From NCBI GenBank assembly GCA_030407085.1, contig CM059587.1, forward strand, positions 76,869,001 to 76,933,000: a DNA stretch of 64,000 nucleotides. The letters run 5' to 3'. Numbering within the stretch: position 1 is the first letter of the stretch; every line of letters begins with the position of its first letter. Origin of the DNA: Trichopria drosophilae (lineage: Eukaryota; Arthropoda; Insecta; Hymenoptera; Diapriidae). A model generated the notes under the pieces. That model made no database searches, was not told where the DNA came from, and worked only from the letters and a program-made list of their open reading frames with translations. Made by a program: the position numbers and the translations under genes. Positions 37,323 through 51,800 of this stretch are shown here, piece by piece.

Positions 37323-38367
37323 GAATCGGTCCATGCAAAAAGGGCACTAAGTCCATTTTTCAGTAAATTGAGATAATGATAAATTCTAACTTTTGAGGCT
37401 CCGGTCTTTCATTTGGCACTTATTAAAATTATTAATCTTCATTTCCTGATGTCCGATTTATGCAAAAAGGGCCCTAAGTCCAGGACTTAGATCCCTTTTT
37501 GCATAAATTGGAAGTGACATTTTTTTATACCGGATATTATTTACACTGAGAAAAAAATATAGTAAAAGATAGTATTTAATACTACTTGTTGCAGTAAAAT
37601 ATGTGCCAATAAATACATGTCGTATAATATATTTTACCGCTATAAATTGTCATGTAAGATATATTGTAGGATACGCGTTGTAGTTGTAATAGTTACAACT
37701 ACACTGGTGAACAAAAAATACTGTACCAGTTTTGTATACTATCCATATTGGTAAATATAGTTATGTTAAGATATACGAAAATCATGTTAGCACAATGTTT
37801 AGTATTGAAATATTAAGTATGAATAATTCAAACTTATTCGTATTAAGAGAGATTTGTTTACTGATTATTACACACATACTTACTGTATTTATAAATAACA
37901 ATAATCTTTCGGAACTATTATAATTTAACGTCGGTTAAAATTACAACAATATATACCAGATAAATATCTAGGTTTCTAGAATTTCCTGATCGAATAGCCT
38001 ACTGTTATTGATGAAAAAGATAATGAATTTAGTTCTTAATACACCTCAAAATGTAATTTTACATTGTATTATATTATACTTTTGCAAATAAATTAGTTAG
38101 CTGTGTTATAAAATTATTACTTTTTTTCCATGTTACTCGTGATTCATGCAAAAAGGGACCTAAGTCCACTGATATTTTTTATAATTATTAAAAATCCTCT
38201 TTAACATTAAGCATAGAACGATATTTGTACTATTGTAAGTGCATAAAAGCAACATTTCTATTAAATAATATTTTTATTTTTCATTCTGTAAGAAAAGTAA
38301 ATCAGTTTTTTGCGTTTTCCAACAATTATCTATATGGACTTAGTGCCCTTTTTGCATGGACCGATTC
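37323..38367. mobile_element. 1.05-kb inverted-repeat element with perfect 34-bp ends
   Basis: The first 34 bases (starting GAATCGGTCCATGCAAAAAG) are an exact complement of the last 34. Flanks are ATAG at 37319-37322 and 38368-38371, a 4-bp target duplication. The motif AAAAAGGGNCCTAAGTCC recurs inside as a palindrome at about 37455-37510 and once more at 38147-38168. No transposase. The AT-rich interior has only short open frames. The ends being perfect suggests a recent insertion. Confidence 0.88.
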
Positions 38368-38825
38368 ATAGAAGCTCCAAAATTAAAATTGAAGATTGTT
38401 CCACGGCTCTCTGACGTCAGTCAGAAGAGAGATCAACATTTTGTTGAGACGCAAAACTATTTGGATCTGCTACCTCAGCATTTCGCGCAGCAGTCTCTAT
38501 GATTCGATGAAAATGTTCTTACAGATTACCCGAGTAATGACGGTCAAATTCGTACTGTCGTAAAATAAAAAAGGTCGGTATTGTCCTAAAATCTCAGGTA
38601 TTGTAAACATTTTCCTCAAAATTTTCCTCGACGTTTCGAATACTTCGTGTTCATTTTCAAGAAGTTACTTTTTTTATTTTATTATATACTCCTACACAAC
38701 AACACCATCTATTCGTACTGACATATTTTCTCAATATGTAGTATATAGCCTGAAAACCTTTTATCACTCCTCAATTAATGGGAGAGTAAGGTTTGTTTCC
38801 TCTAAAAAAGACCTTTTCTCAATTT
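38368..38825. other. Gene-free sequence
   Basis: Nothing recognised on either strand. Confidence 0.5.
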
Positions 38826-40404
38826 TCGTGTCCGTTAAAAAGGTCTAGTCGAAAATTTTTTTAAGCACCCCTGCAGTTTGCTGCAAATAAATAAAAAAAT
38901 TTTAAGCGTAGTTTCAACTCTTAATATCAAAATAACGTGCCTAACACATGAAATTTAACATCGTTATTACGTAAGAAAATTAATTTTCCCCACCAATTTT
39001 CTAAAACGACATAAAAAATCTGAACTTTAGCATACCACTTCCCAAACGGTTTCTAAATCCCCTCAAAAAATTTCAAACTGAAAATTCGGACTAAATTTTT
39101 TTTCAGCAGTACTTTTGTGCTCGAAAATCCAAAAGATCCAACATTTTCCTGATTATTTATCCACGACTCTCATAGGTTCAATTTACAAAAATTGAGACAT
39201 CGCATTTCATATTCTTTGGGATGTTACGAGTAACATAAGCTCCGGTTCAGTCGAATACGACTATTTAAAGTTAAGTTATCGTATGTTCTGTACAATAGTT
39301 CTTTTTGACAAAAATCGGTCTTAACCCCGTATTTGGCTAAGAAAATTTTGCAATGAATTTTCTTGAAACTCCTTATATGCATGTTTCTGATGTCGCTGAA
39401 CCAGAATCTGCAGCCAGATTTCCTACATTCTAAATGGCGGATCCAATATGGCGATCAAAATTTTCTAAGTTTAAAATTTTCATGAAAATTACTATTTACA
39501 GGGGTTTTCGGGGTCGCTAATTACGAATCCTTTTTCAGATTTCCAAAATCCACAATGATTATGATGAAATTAAAAATTGTTAGAAAATTTTGATCGCCAT
39601 TTTGAATTTTGGAAATCTGGCTGCAGATTCGGGTTAAACGACCTCTGAAATCCTGAATTTCGTCTTACTAACGTTCCTATTTTTTAGTATAACTATTTTT
39701 GCCACCAGATACAGAAGTCTAGCACGATCGGAATACGGATTCCTGCTAAAAATCACAATTATTTAAAAAGGAATCCTCAAAATTCGCGACTTTTATACGT
39801 TTAAGCCGTCATTACAAAAAAATGGCGGCATGTAACGCCAATCTGAGATTGGATTTGGAAAGATGAGGAAAAAATACAAAAGACATGATTATTCCAGAAT
39901 GATTTATGGATGTTTACCCTAAAAGGAACGTCGAGAATTAAAGGTAAAATTTAGAGCATTTCAGGAAGAAACGGGTTAAATAGTTGTATTCGACTCAACC
40001 GGAGCCTATATTACTTGGAAGACCCAAAGAATACGAAATGTGATGTCTCAATTTTGCGAATTAAACCATATGAAAGTTGTGAATAAATAATCAGGAAAAT
40101 GTTGGATTTTCGAGTAAAAAAGTATTGTTGTAAAAAACGTTCTGGCTCAGTAAGAGATTTCTTTAATTGCTTAAAATTGTTTGAGGAGGTTTAGAAACCA
40201 TTTGGGAAGTGGTATGCAAAAGTTCCGATTTTTTAATGTCATGGTGGAGAAAAAATTGAAAAAATTAATTTTCTTACGTAATAACAATGTTAAATTTGTT
40301 ATTACGTAACAAAAAATGTTTGAAGAGCTCAAACTACGCTTAAAATTTTTTTTGCAACAAACTGAAGCAGTAAAAATATCCGACTTGACATTTTAATGGA
40401 CACC
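38826..40404. mobile_element. 1.58-kb fold-back element with satellite in the loop
   Basis: Left arm blocks GTGTCCGTTAAAA, CAGTTTGCTGCAA, TTTTAAGCGTAGTTT, TTATTACGTAAGAAAATTAA, ATACCACTTCCCAAACGGTT and CCTGATTATTTATCCACGAC are found complemented in reverse order in the right arm (40400 down to 40010). Pairing extends to GTCGAATACGACTATTTAAA / TAAATAGTTGTATTCGAC. The loop (39390-39660) holds plus- and minus-oriented monomers of the GGGGTCGC satellite. No coding sequence; termini and superfamily not fixed. Confidence 0.75.
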
Positions 40405-40859
40405 CTGAGGGATATAAACGGTAAAAACGGTGTTTTTCGTGATTACACTGGGAAACAAAAAAAAAGTCGATTCTTGTTTATCTTAAAATTCTTATATTTA
40501 TTGAATCTTTAGGTCTCAGTGAACAGAAAAAGAGGTTACAAACCTTTTTTCATTCGGTCAGTTCCATGCAAATCGAGATAAAAGTGCGAAATAATTGCTT
40601 TTTTAGCATTTTTTTAACACCTATGAATAAAAAAAGCATGATACAAATTTCTAGTAGGGCTTAATTGAAAGCTTAAAACATGAACTTTTAAACGCAAATT
40701 TGAAAAATCACCATTAATAGTGGGGGAACTTAATTTATAAAGTACCTCAAAAAAAAAATAGCTGTGGAGACAAGAACTGATAGAAAACGATTTTCCATGA
40801 TCTGCTTTTTTTTAACTTGTCCCATTATGGGCTTTGTAGATGCTGATGATGAATGGAAA
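40405..40859. other. Gene-free sequence
   Basis: Nothing recognised on either strand; leads into the satellite array. Confidence 0.5.
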
Positions 40860-43490
40860 GTTAGACTAATTAAAAATGGCGGGCACAAAATGGCGGACAA
40901 AATTAAAAACATTACGCGAACTCGTTTGAAACTTGTTACTCGGATATTTTTGAGGTTGCTAATCACTATTCAAAATTCGGACGAAAAAATTTGAAAATTG
41001 AACGAGGCTTATGAAAATGACTACTCGAGGGTTTCCGGGGTCGCTGATTACGAATCTGATGTTATTTTTTCAAAACTCAAGATGGCGGATCCAATATGGC
41101 GGACGACTTTTTTAAAATTTCATTGGATTCACTTAAAATTCGTTTCTCGGGGGTTTATGTGGTCGCTGATTACGAATCTGATGTTAGTTTTTCAAAATTC
41201 GAAATGGGGGATCCAATATGGCGGACGGAAAAATTTGAAAACTGAACGAGGCTCTTGAAAAGTCGTCCGTCATATTGGATCCGCCATTCTGAGTTTTGAA
41301 AAAAAATAACATCGGATTCGTAATCAGCGACTCCGAAAACCCCCGAGTAGTCATTTTCATGAGTCTCGTTCAATTTTCAAATTTTTTTCGTCCGCCATAT
41401 TGGATCCGCCATCTTGAGTTTTGAAAAATAACATCAGATTCGTAATCAACGACCCCGAAAACCCCCGAGTAGTCATTTTCATGAGCCTTACTTTCAATCG
41501 AAACCGCTGGGCCTTAACCTTTTGAAGCGTACATTTTTCCTTACATGGAACCCAGCTGAAATTGGTTACTCGAGGTCGTTGATAACGAATCCGACCTTAG
41601 ATTTTAAAAATTCAAAATGGTGGACTCAATATGGCGGACAAAATTCTTGAAAAGTGGACGGATTCGCTTGACGAGGGTTACTCTGGGGTTTTCGGGGTCG
41701 CTGATAACGAATCCGACCTTAGATTTTAAAATTTCAATATGGCGGACGAAATTATTAAGAAATGGCCAAATTCGTCTGAAACACGTTACTCGGAGGTTTT
41801 TGGGGTCGATGAATACGAATCCGATCTTAAAGTATAAAAATTCAGTTTTTCGTGATGAGAACGATGGCGCTGTCATCTATGAAAATCATGTTGCATTTTC
41901 GACAAAAACGAGATTGAAAGAAGGATTTGGTGTAAACATCATCTTAAAACAAACGTCGAAGTAGCTAGGTGTGCCGGTCCAAAGAGAAAGTAAAAAAACA
42001 CAAAACACACATTTTTTTTGGACTTTACAGCGACTAGATATGTGCCTTCTTGAGTCATTTAATTTGTAAAAGTACAGTAACATAAATTGAATAAAACCTA
42101 TAAAAAGTTACAATCGTGCCTCTGGATTAACTGAGAGCGATATAATAACAAGAAAAATGAAAATAGGGTATTGCAAGTACACAAAATCTAAGGTCAAAAT
42201 CATGATTTTGACTTTTGAAAATGAAAGTTGAATTCGTGTTTCAAGCGAATTTTACCATTTTTGATAATTATGTCCGCCATTTTGGATCCGCCATTTTAAA
42301 TTTTTACAATCTAAGGTCTGATTCGTAATCAGCTACCTCGAAAACCACTCAGTAACGTGTTTCAAGCGAATTTGGCCATTTTTGATAATTCCGCCATTTT
42401 GGATCCGCCATATTAAATTTGTACAATCTAATGTAGGATTCGTAATCAGCGATCCCGAAACCCATCCAGTAACGTATTTCAAGCGAATTTGGCCATTTCT
42501 TGATAATTTCGTCCACCATATTAGATCCGCCATTTTAAATTATTACAATCTAATGCCGGCTTCGCAATTAACGACCCTGAAAACCCTCGAGTAACGTATT
42601 GCAAGCGAATTTTGCCTTTTCTTGATAATTTCGTCCGCCATATTGGATGTCATTTTCAATTTTTAACATCTAAGGCCGGATTCGTAATCAGCGACCGCGA
42701 AAATCTTCCAGTAACGTGTTTCAAGCGAATTTGGCCATTTTTGATAATTATGTCCGCCATTTTGGATCCGCCATTTTAAATTTTTACAATCTAATGCCGG
42801 ATTCGTAATCAGCGATCCCGAAAACCATCCAGTAACGTATTTCTAGCGAATTTTGTCATTTCTTGATAATTTTGTCCGCCATTTTGGATCCGCCATTTTG
42901 AATTTTTTAAATCTAAGTCCGGATTCGTAACCAACAACTCCAAAAACCCTCGAGTAACTAATGTCGTCCTTATTGAGAAAAAATTTACTTTCCAAACCAA
43001 TTTTCTTTGAAAAAATCACAGTTTTTTGCAACTTATTAGTTAATATAAACAATTAATCCTTTCGTTGGCATTGACGCAATAGTGCGCACATCGTTTTTTT
43101 TTCTATTTAACTTGCTCCGATTTGGAATCCAAGTCTAATTTGGGGGTTTTTGGGGTCGCTGAATCCGAATCTGAAGTCAAAATTTAAAAATTCAAAATGG
43201 CGAATGCAATATGGCGGCCGAAAATGAAAAAAGTTACTCGATAGTAACGAAATTTGTTACTCAGGGGTTTTCGGGGTTGCTAATTACGAATTCAAGCTTG
43301 AAATTTCAAAATTCAAGATGGCGGATTCACATTCGCAATCAGCAACCTCGAAAACCCCCGAGTAACAAATTTCATCACAATCAAGTAATTTTTTTCATTT
43401 TCGGCCACCATAATCGATTCGCCATTTTGAATTTGCAAATTTTGAGATCAATTTCGTAATCAGCGACCTCGAAAACCCTTCAGTACGAGT
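40860..43490. repeat. Satellite array, 117-122-bp monomers in both orientations
   Basis: The monomer in plus form runs: TTACTCGGGGGTTTTC, GGGGTCGCTGATTACGAAT, CTGATGTTAGTTTTTCAAAA, TTCAAAATGGCGGATCC, AATATGGCGGAC, AAATTCGCTTGAAAC. Plus-type copies: about 40870-41250, 41560-41850, 43135-43330. Minus-type: about 41260-41490, 42190-42960, 43330-43490. In the best run the minus core ATTCGTAATC starts at 42321, 42438, 42560, 42680, 42801 and 42923. A stretch at 41860-42170 is not satellite. Open frames up to 115 codons here are by-products of a repeat that lacks stops in one frame. Confidence 0.88.
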
Positions 43491-44375
43491 TGGAGTCGAA
43501 ATGGTGATAAAAAAAAATTCCTGCCATTCTGGGCACTTTTTGTAGAATTTTCTGTGCCAACGAAGGGGTTAAACATGAAAATTTATAAAAAATTCAACAT
43601 GGTTTACGTTTTCTGGTATCTTATTGATATGATGGTACAAAAAATTGGGAAAATTCAAATTTAATCACTGGAAATTTGCAAAAAATGCAAAGGGTTAACG
43701 GGTTAAAACAATCTAAACTTATTTGCATATAAATAAAAATCAAAATAAGAGTAATTGAGCTCTTTCATCGTAGAACTCGATCGACGCTCGAACTGCCGAA
43801 ACGAGTTGGCCCCTGGCCGTTTTCAGATCGAAATTTTAAAAAGTCGAAATTTTGATTTGGAAAAATATCGAGATATTCAGAATGACGAGACGCATGTTTT
43901 TTTTTCAAAAGCAATTTTTTGATTCGACGAATAGCTTTCACAATAAAAAATAAAAACCACTAAAATCGTTAATCATAAATTTAATTATATTTTAAGATAT
44001 AAATCGTCATATTTCGTTCAATTATGCCTGAAACAGCTTGCAATTTTTTTTACCTACTCCTGATGGTCAAGCGATGTCGTCCGTAATATAAAAATTATAC
44101 AAAGTTGTTATTTTTAAATATTTTTTAATTGTTAATAACGCTAGATTGGTGACCGCAAACTTATCGCTTCGCGGACAAAAAGCATCGAGGGATGTTTCGA
44201 GTTGAGCAAACTGTCAGTGAGACTTTTGTTCCTCTATATTCAAAGAAGTTTTATGGAAAATTTCAACTCGATTGGTTTAAAAATGACCAAAATATCCTGT
44301 GTTTAACAAAGCGCATGGCGACGCGCGACTCGATTTACACAAAACATGTCTATATAATGTACAGATCGTTTGTAT
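43491..44375. other. 3' flank of DDX41; no gene seen
   Basis: No further satellite after 43490. A 64-codon open frame at 44192-44386 is unrecognised and runs into the DDX41 3' end; not called. Confidence 0.45.
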
Positions 44376-44381
44376 TTTATT
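44376..44381 (-). promoter_or_regulatory. Candidate polyadenylation signal of DDX41
   Basis: AATAAA on the minus strand, 128 bases after the DDX41 stop codon. Confidence 0.6.
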
Positions 44382-44508
44382 CATAAAACACACTTTTAAA
44401 TACTAGAATATTTACATCGTACACTACTGTAAATTAATTCTAGTAAACGTAGCACATGTCACTTCCGACAACAAACTCTTAATTACATTATTACTGTACA
44501 CATAAAAT

Positions 44509-47658
<3,150 letters not shown>

Positions 47659-47769
47659 TTCTCACTTTTATTATATGTACAGTAATTTTATTTATTTTTA
47701 ATGTTTTGTAAACATTATTTACTGAAGTGATGTTGATATCTCATTGTATGTATGTACTGTGACTGATTC

Positions 47770-48420
47770 TCCACCTATATATAAAGCGGCAGTCGCATGA
47801 AACGTAGGTAATTCAATGTGGACATATTTTTCGATGAATTCCGATTGGTTGTAATTTTATTCTCTAGCAATCGCGAACCGTAATTCAATGTGGACAAATT
47901 TTTCGATGAATTCTGATTGGTTGGAATTTTATGCTCTGGTGTACATACACTACCTACTGGACAAATTTTTCGATGAATTCTGATTGGTTATAATTTTATG
48001 ATCTAGTGTATTCGCTCCGTGCAAGTGTATTGAAGCCATATTGAAGGACTGGATCAGTTGCAATGAGAAACATGAAATATAAGCAACCTAACCTATAAAT
48101 TTTTTTCTAATTCTTAACCAGAAAATAGTTTAAAGCCTTCCAATTATGTTTAAATTAGATTAACTAACATTTTTCATGATAAAATTTATTCAATTATATG
48201 TCGCTAACTCGCGTAGAACAACGGCATTGAAATTCCCTAGCAGTCGTAAGCATGCAGGTGCCCGGAATTGACCAATCACAAGCGTGCTCACGTTAACATG
48301 GACTTCCCTAGGTATATAAAGCAGCAGTCACATGAACTGTAATTCAATCTGGACAAATTTTTCGATGAATCCTGATTGGTTGGAATTTTATGTTCTAGTG
48401 TAGAAAAGTTTCGGACCAAT
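47770..48420. repeat. Direct repeats with TATA and CCAAT-box sequences
   Basis: An approximately 55-bp block, GGACAAATTTTTCGATGAAT followed by TCTGATTGGTTGGAATTTTA, occurs at about 47819, 47892, 47958 and 48350. The first and last are preceded by near-identical TATA-containing sequence (CTATATATAAAGCGGCAGTC at about 47776; GGTATATAAAGCAGCAGTCA at about 48311). CCAATCA-type boxes occur at about 48269, 48416 and 48504. The remainder of the 1.2-kb DDX41-HEATR1 spacer shows nothing else. Confidence 0.75.
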
Positions 48421-48740
48421 CACACCATTTCAATTTTTTAAAAATGAAGGAAACAAAAACTCCTGGACAAAAAATTACTCAAACTTCTGCCGGAATGGTG
48501 ACAACCAATCAGCGTCGATCCGAAGACGGAATGAATTTCAGCTCCTGAGATCGCACCTTAATTGCAGTCGCCATTTTGAATTCGTCCCAGAACTTTAAAA
48601 TAGTGCAACAATTTCAAAAAAATTAATTTTCTTAAAGTTAAAGTTAACAAAGTTGTTTCAATTAAAGTTGTTTATAGTTTTAAAATCCAAGGAATAATGA
48701 AGATTTAGTAACACAAGTACCCAATTTTAAAACTAAATTA

Positions 48741-48746
48741 TTTATT
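48741..48746 (-). promoter_or_regulatory. Candidate polyadenylation signal of HEATR1
   Basis: AATAAA on the minus strand, 83 bases after the HEATR1 stop codon. Confidence 0.6.
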
Positions 48747-48828
48747 AACGTTCATTTGCATTAATATCACTGGGGAACTTATTTACATCCTATATACAAA
48801 AATGTATGTACAGTAACACATTAAAAAA

Positions 48829-51800
48829 CTAGAAATATTTCTGTAATGGTTCACCCAATATCTCTTCGAGCGTTCGAACTGCATCTTGAGCATATTTTTC
48901 GACTGCCTCATCTTCGTCTTCCAATAATTCAGCTAAGAATGGCACTGTTTCTGGCAACAGTGAAATAAAATCTTCACCCAGTTTTCGAGCTACCTCCACC
49001 TATAAAAAACACATTATTATCTCCGACACTTTTAAATACTTGAACAATTTTCGTATAATATTTACCAAGGAACTAAGTGCAGCACTACGAACGTATGGTT
49101 TTGCATGTCGCGTCTTCAACAACACCTGATAAACCAATTGTTTGTGCAATGAGTCATCGGCGATAGCTCCTGCGAAGGATGCGACGCAGGGTACAATCAG
49201 ATTCTTGGCCCTCTTTTCAAATTGTTTTTTACTGCCCATTGTATTTTCAATTTGATCTACTATCGGTTGCATAAGAATCTCGAAACGCTCTTGATTGACG
49301 AAATCATGCGCGTCGTAACTAAATACTCTTGTAAACGTCAACAAAATAGCTTCGACAAGTTCAATTTGCTGACTCTTATCTGGAAGTGCCATTTCTGTCG
49401 TTTCTTCTTGCACCACATTATTACTGCTGAGAAGAGTTGCGGCATGTTTCAGGAAATGTCCGGCAAATAAGACGAAGAGTGATTTTAAACATTCTGCAAT
49501 GTTTGCTGAAAGTCTAAAAATAAAACCAGAATTAAATACCAAAATTTTCTTGAATTGTCAGGAATACTAACCTGTAGAAAGTAATATTTCGTTGCTTATG
49601 TTGAGGATTTCTAGCTGCCCAATCGTATAACTTATAATATAACGGTCTAAAGGTTGCTTCGCTCAATTTCAATACTAACGACACTAAAGCTTTTCCAGCA
49701 TATTCTTCAACCATCGCTACGTCTTGCATTGTAGCTTCATCGTCCACATCCATATCGCCTTCCGAAATATCCACTTCTTCGCGAAATTGTAAAACTTTCA
49801 AAAAGAACGTAGCTAAATCCGGAATCGATGCATTCAAATCCGCCGATGGGATGCTTGAAAAAGAATCGGCTAAAACACTCATTAGCGGTGAGATACAAAC
49901 GTAAGTTTTCTTCTTTAACAGCGCGTCATAAGTCTTATTAACAGCCGGCAGCAAAACTCGCATTGGTATACAACTTGACAGTTTTTGAGTCGTTGCTCTT
50001 AACCGAGAAATTACGATTGCCACCTACATAAAAATACCATTAAAATATCAAATATTTCTGCATCGAGATAAAATTACCTTTTGATTTTCGGCGTCGGTGT
50101 ATAACGAATGCAATCTTGCGAGTTCCAGCAGCAGTTGATCAAGATACATCGATAAGAAATTTCCAACCGATTCCACAATTTTTTGCAGGGCGCTAACGAT
50201 ACTTATTACGAGTACGTCAGGGGTATCAGTTTTGCAATGATTCTTCAAAAGTCGTAGAATTGCTGGCACAAATTTATTGAGTGATTGAATCGCATGAATG
50301 CGCATCGAACTGCAGAGTTCGGCAAGGCACAGGACGGCACTCGCAAGGACTGCTCCTTCTCTAGTTTTCACTAATTCGGTTGTCAAATCCAAAATCTAAA
50401 TAAAAATATGTTTCGTTATTAAAAAAATGTATTATCGCTAAAACATGATATCAATCTAGAGATCTTATATTCGAACAAATCTAAAATTCTTTTTCAAAAT
50501 GGCTTTTGCAGATGATGCTAATCTTCCAAGATAAAAATTGGACTAACTTAATTATCAAAACTAATCTTCCAAAATTAATTAACTGGTACAATATAAATTT
50601 CTTAACTATTAATGTCTCTAAAACAACATTTCTGACCTTTATATTATTTTTATATTTTATATCCTTCAAACATTTATCTAGCAGAAAAATATAGAAAGTT
50701 TAAAAATAAAACAGAGCTATTTGTCAGATAGACAACAAGTCGTGAAAATTGGAACAGATTTTAGTACAACTCAGAAAATCACGTGTGGTGTACCTCAAGG
50801 CACAATACTGGGCCCAACTCTGTTTAACATATATATTAATGACCTTCCATCATCGACCGCAGGAGACCCTATCAGCTTTGCAGATGACACAGTTATCATC
50901 TACAAAGACGATAATTGGAATAAAGTTGTTGAGAAGGCATCTACAGATTTTACTAACGTTATTGAATGGCTCACTCATAACCGTTTAACGGTTAATATAA
51001 ATAAAACAAAATGTATAACATTTGGTTCATATGTTGACAGTGTACCAAAGTTGCAAAGCATAAATTTGAATAATAACCAGTCTATAGGAAAAGTGGAAGA
51101 TATTAAATACCTTGGTATACAATTGGACTTTCGGCTGAAATGGACAGAGCACATAAGTAGAGTTGTAAATAAGCTTCGTTATGTGACCCATGTATTCTAC
51201 AGACTACGGAAAATATTGAGTATCACCACACTTAAAACTCTTTATTATGCCATGTTCGAATCAATAGCCACGTATGGATAATCGCTTGGGGAGGTGCCTA
51301 TGAAAATGCAATCAAGAGAATCCAGAATCTGCAAACGCGAGTTTTGAAAATTATTTATAATAAAGGAAGATTCTACCATACTGTGGACATTTTTAAACTT
51401 GCGGATATTATGAACATTAGACAGCATTACTGTCATACTATTTTGAAGATTTGTATTTTAGAAGATTATCTTCAGTTTAAATCGTCTAATATAAACACTA
51501 GAAGCTCTGTACGGAAGGTAGCAGCATACCCTACATGGTCAAAAACAGTTAGTAGAAGATCTTTTATTTACATCGCAACAAAATTATTTAACTTTTTGAG
51601 TTGCTCAGAAAGTGAAGAGATTTCCATAAATAGAAGCACAATCAATAAAAAATTGCAACAGTGGATCAAGAAACATCCGAACATTTGGAACATCGTTTTG
51701 GAATAATCAAATAAAGGAAAGATACCATATGCAACTGTAAAACAACTTGACTTCACATACATTCTTCGCATAGAAGAATTCTTGAACATCTACACAAGAA

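Noticed and set aside
41617..41964. 115-codon open frame on the plus strand
   Set aside because: It lies over satellite monomers; similar open frames recur in the same frame in each monomer and on the opposite strand. It reflects the repeat, not a gene.
50721..51706. Two separate genes for the RT pieces at 50721-51281 and 51344-51706
   Set aside because: They are one reading frame broken by a single-base deletion near 51279, judged against element D.
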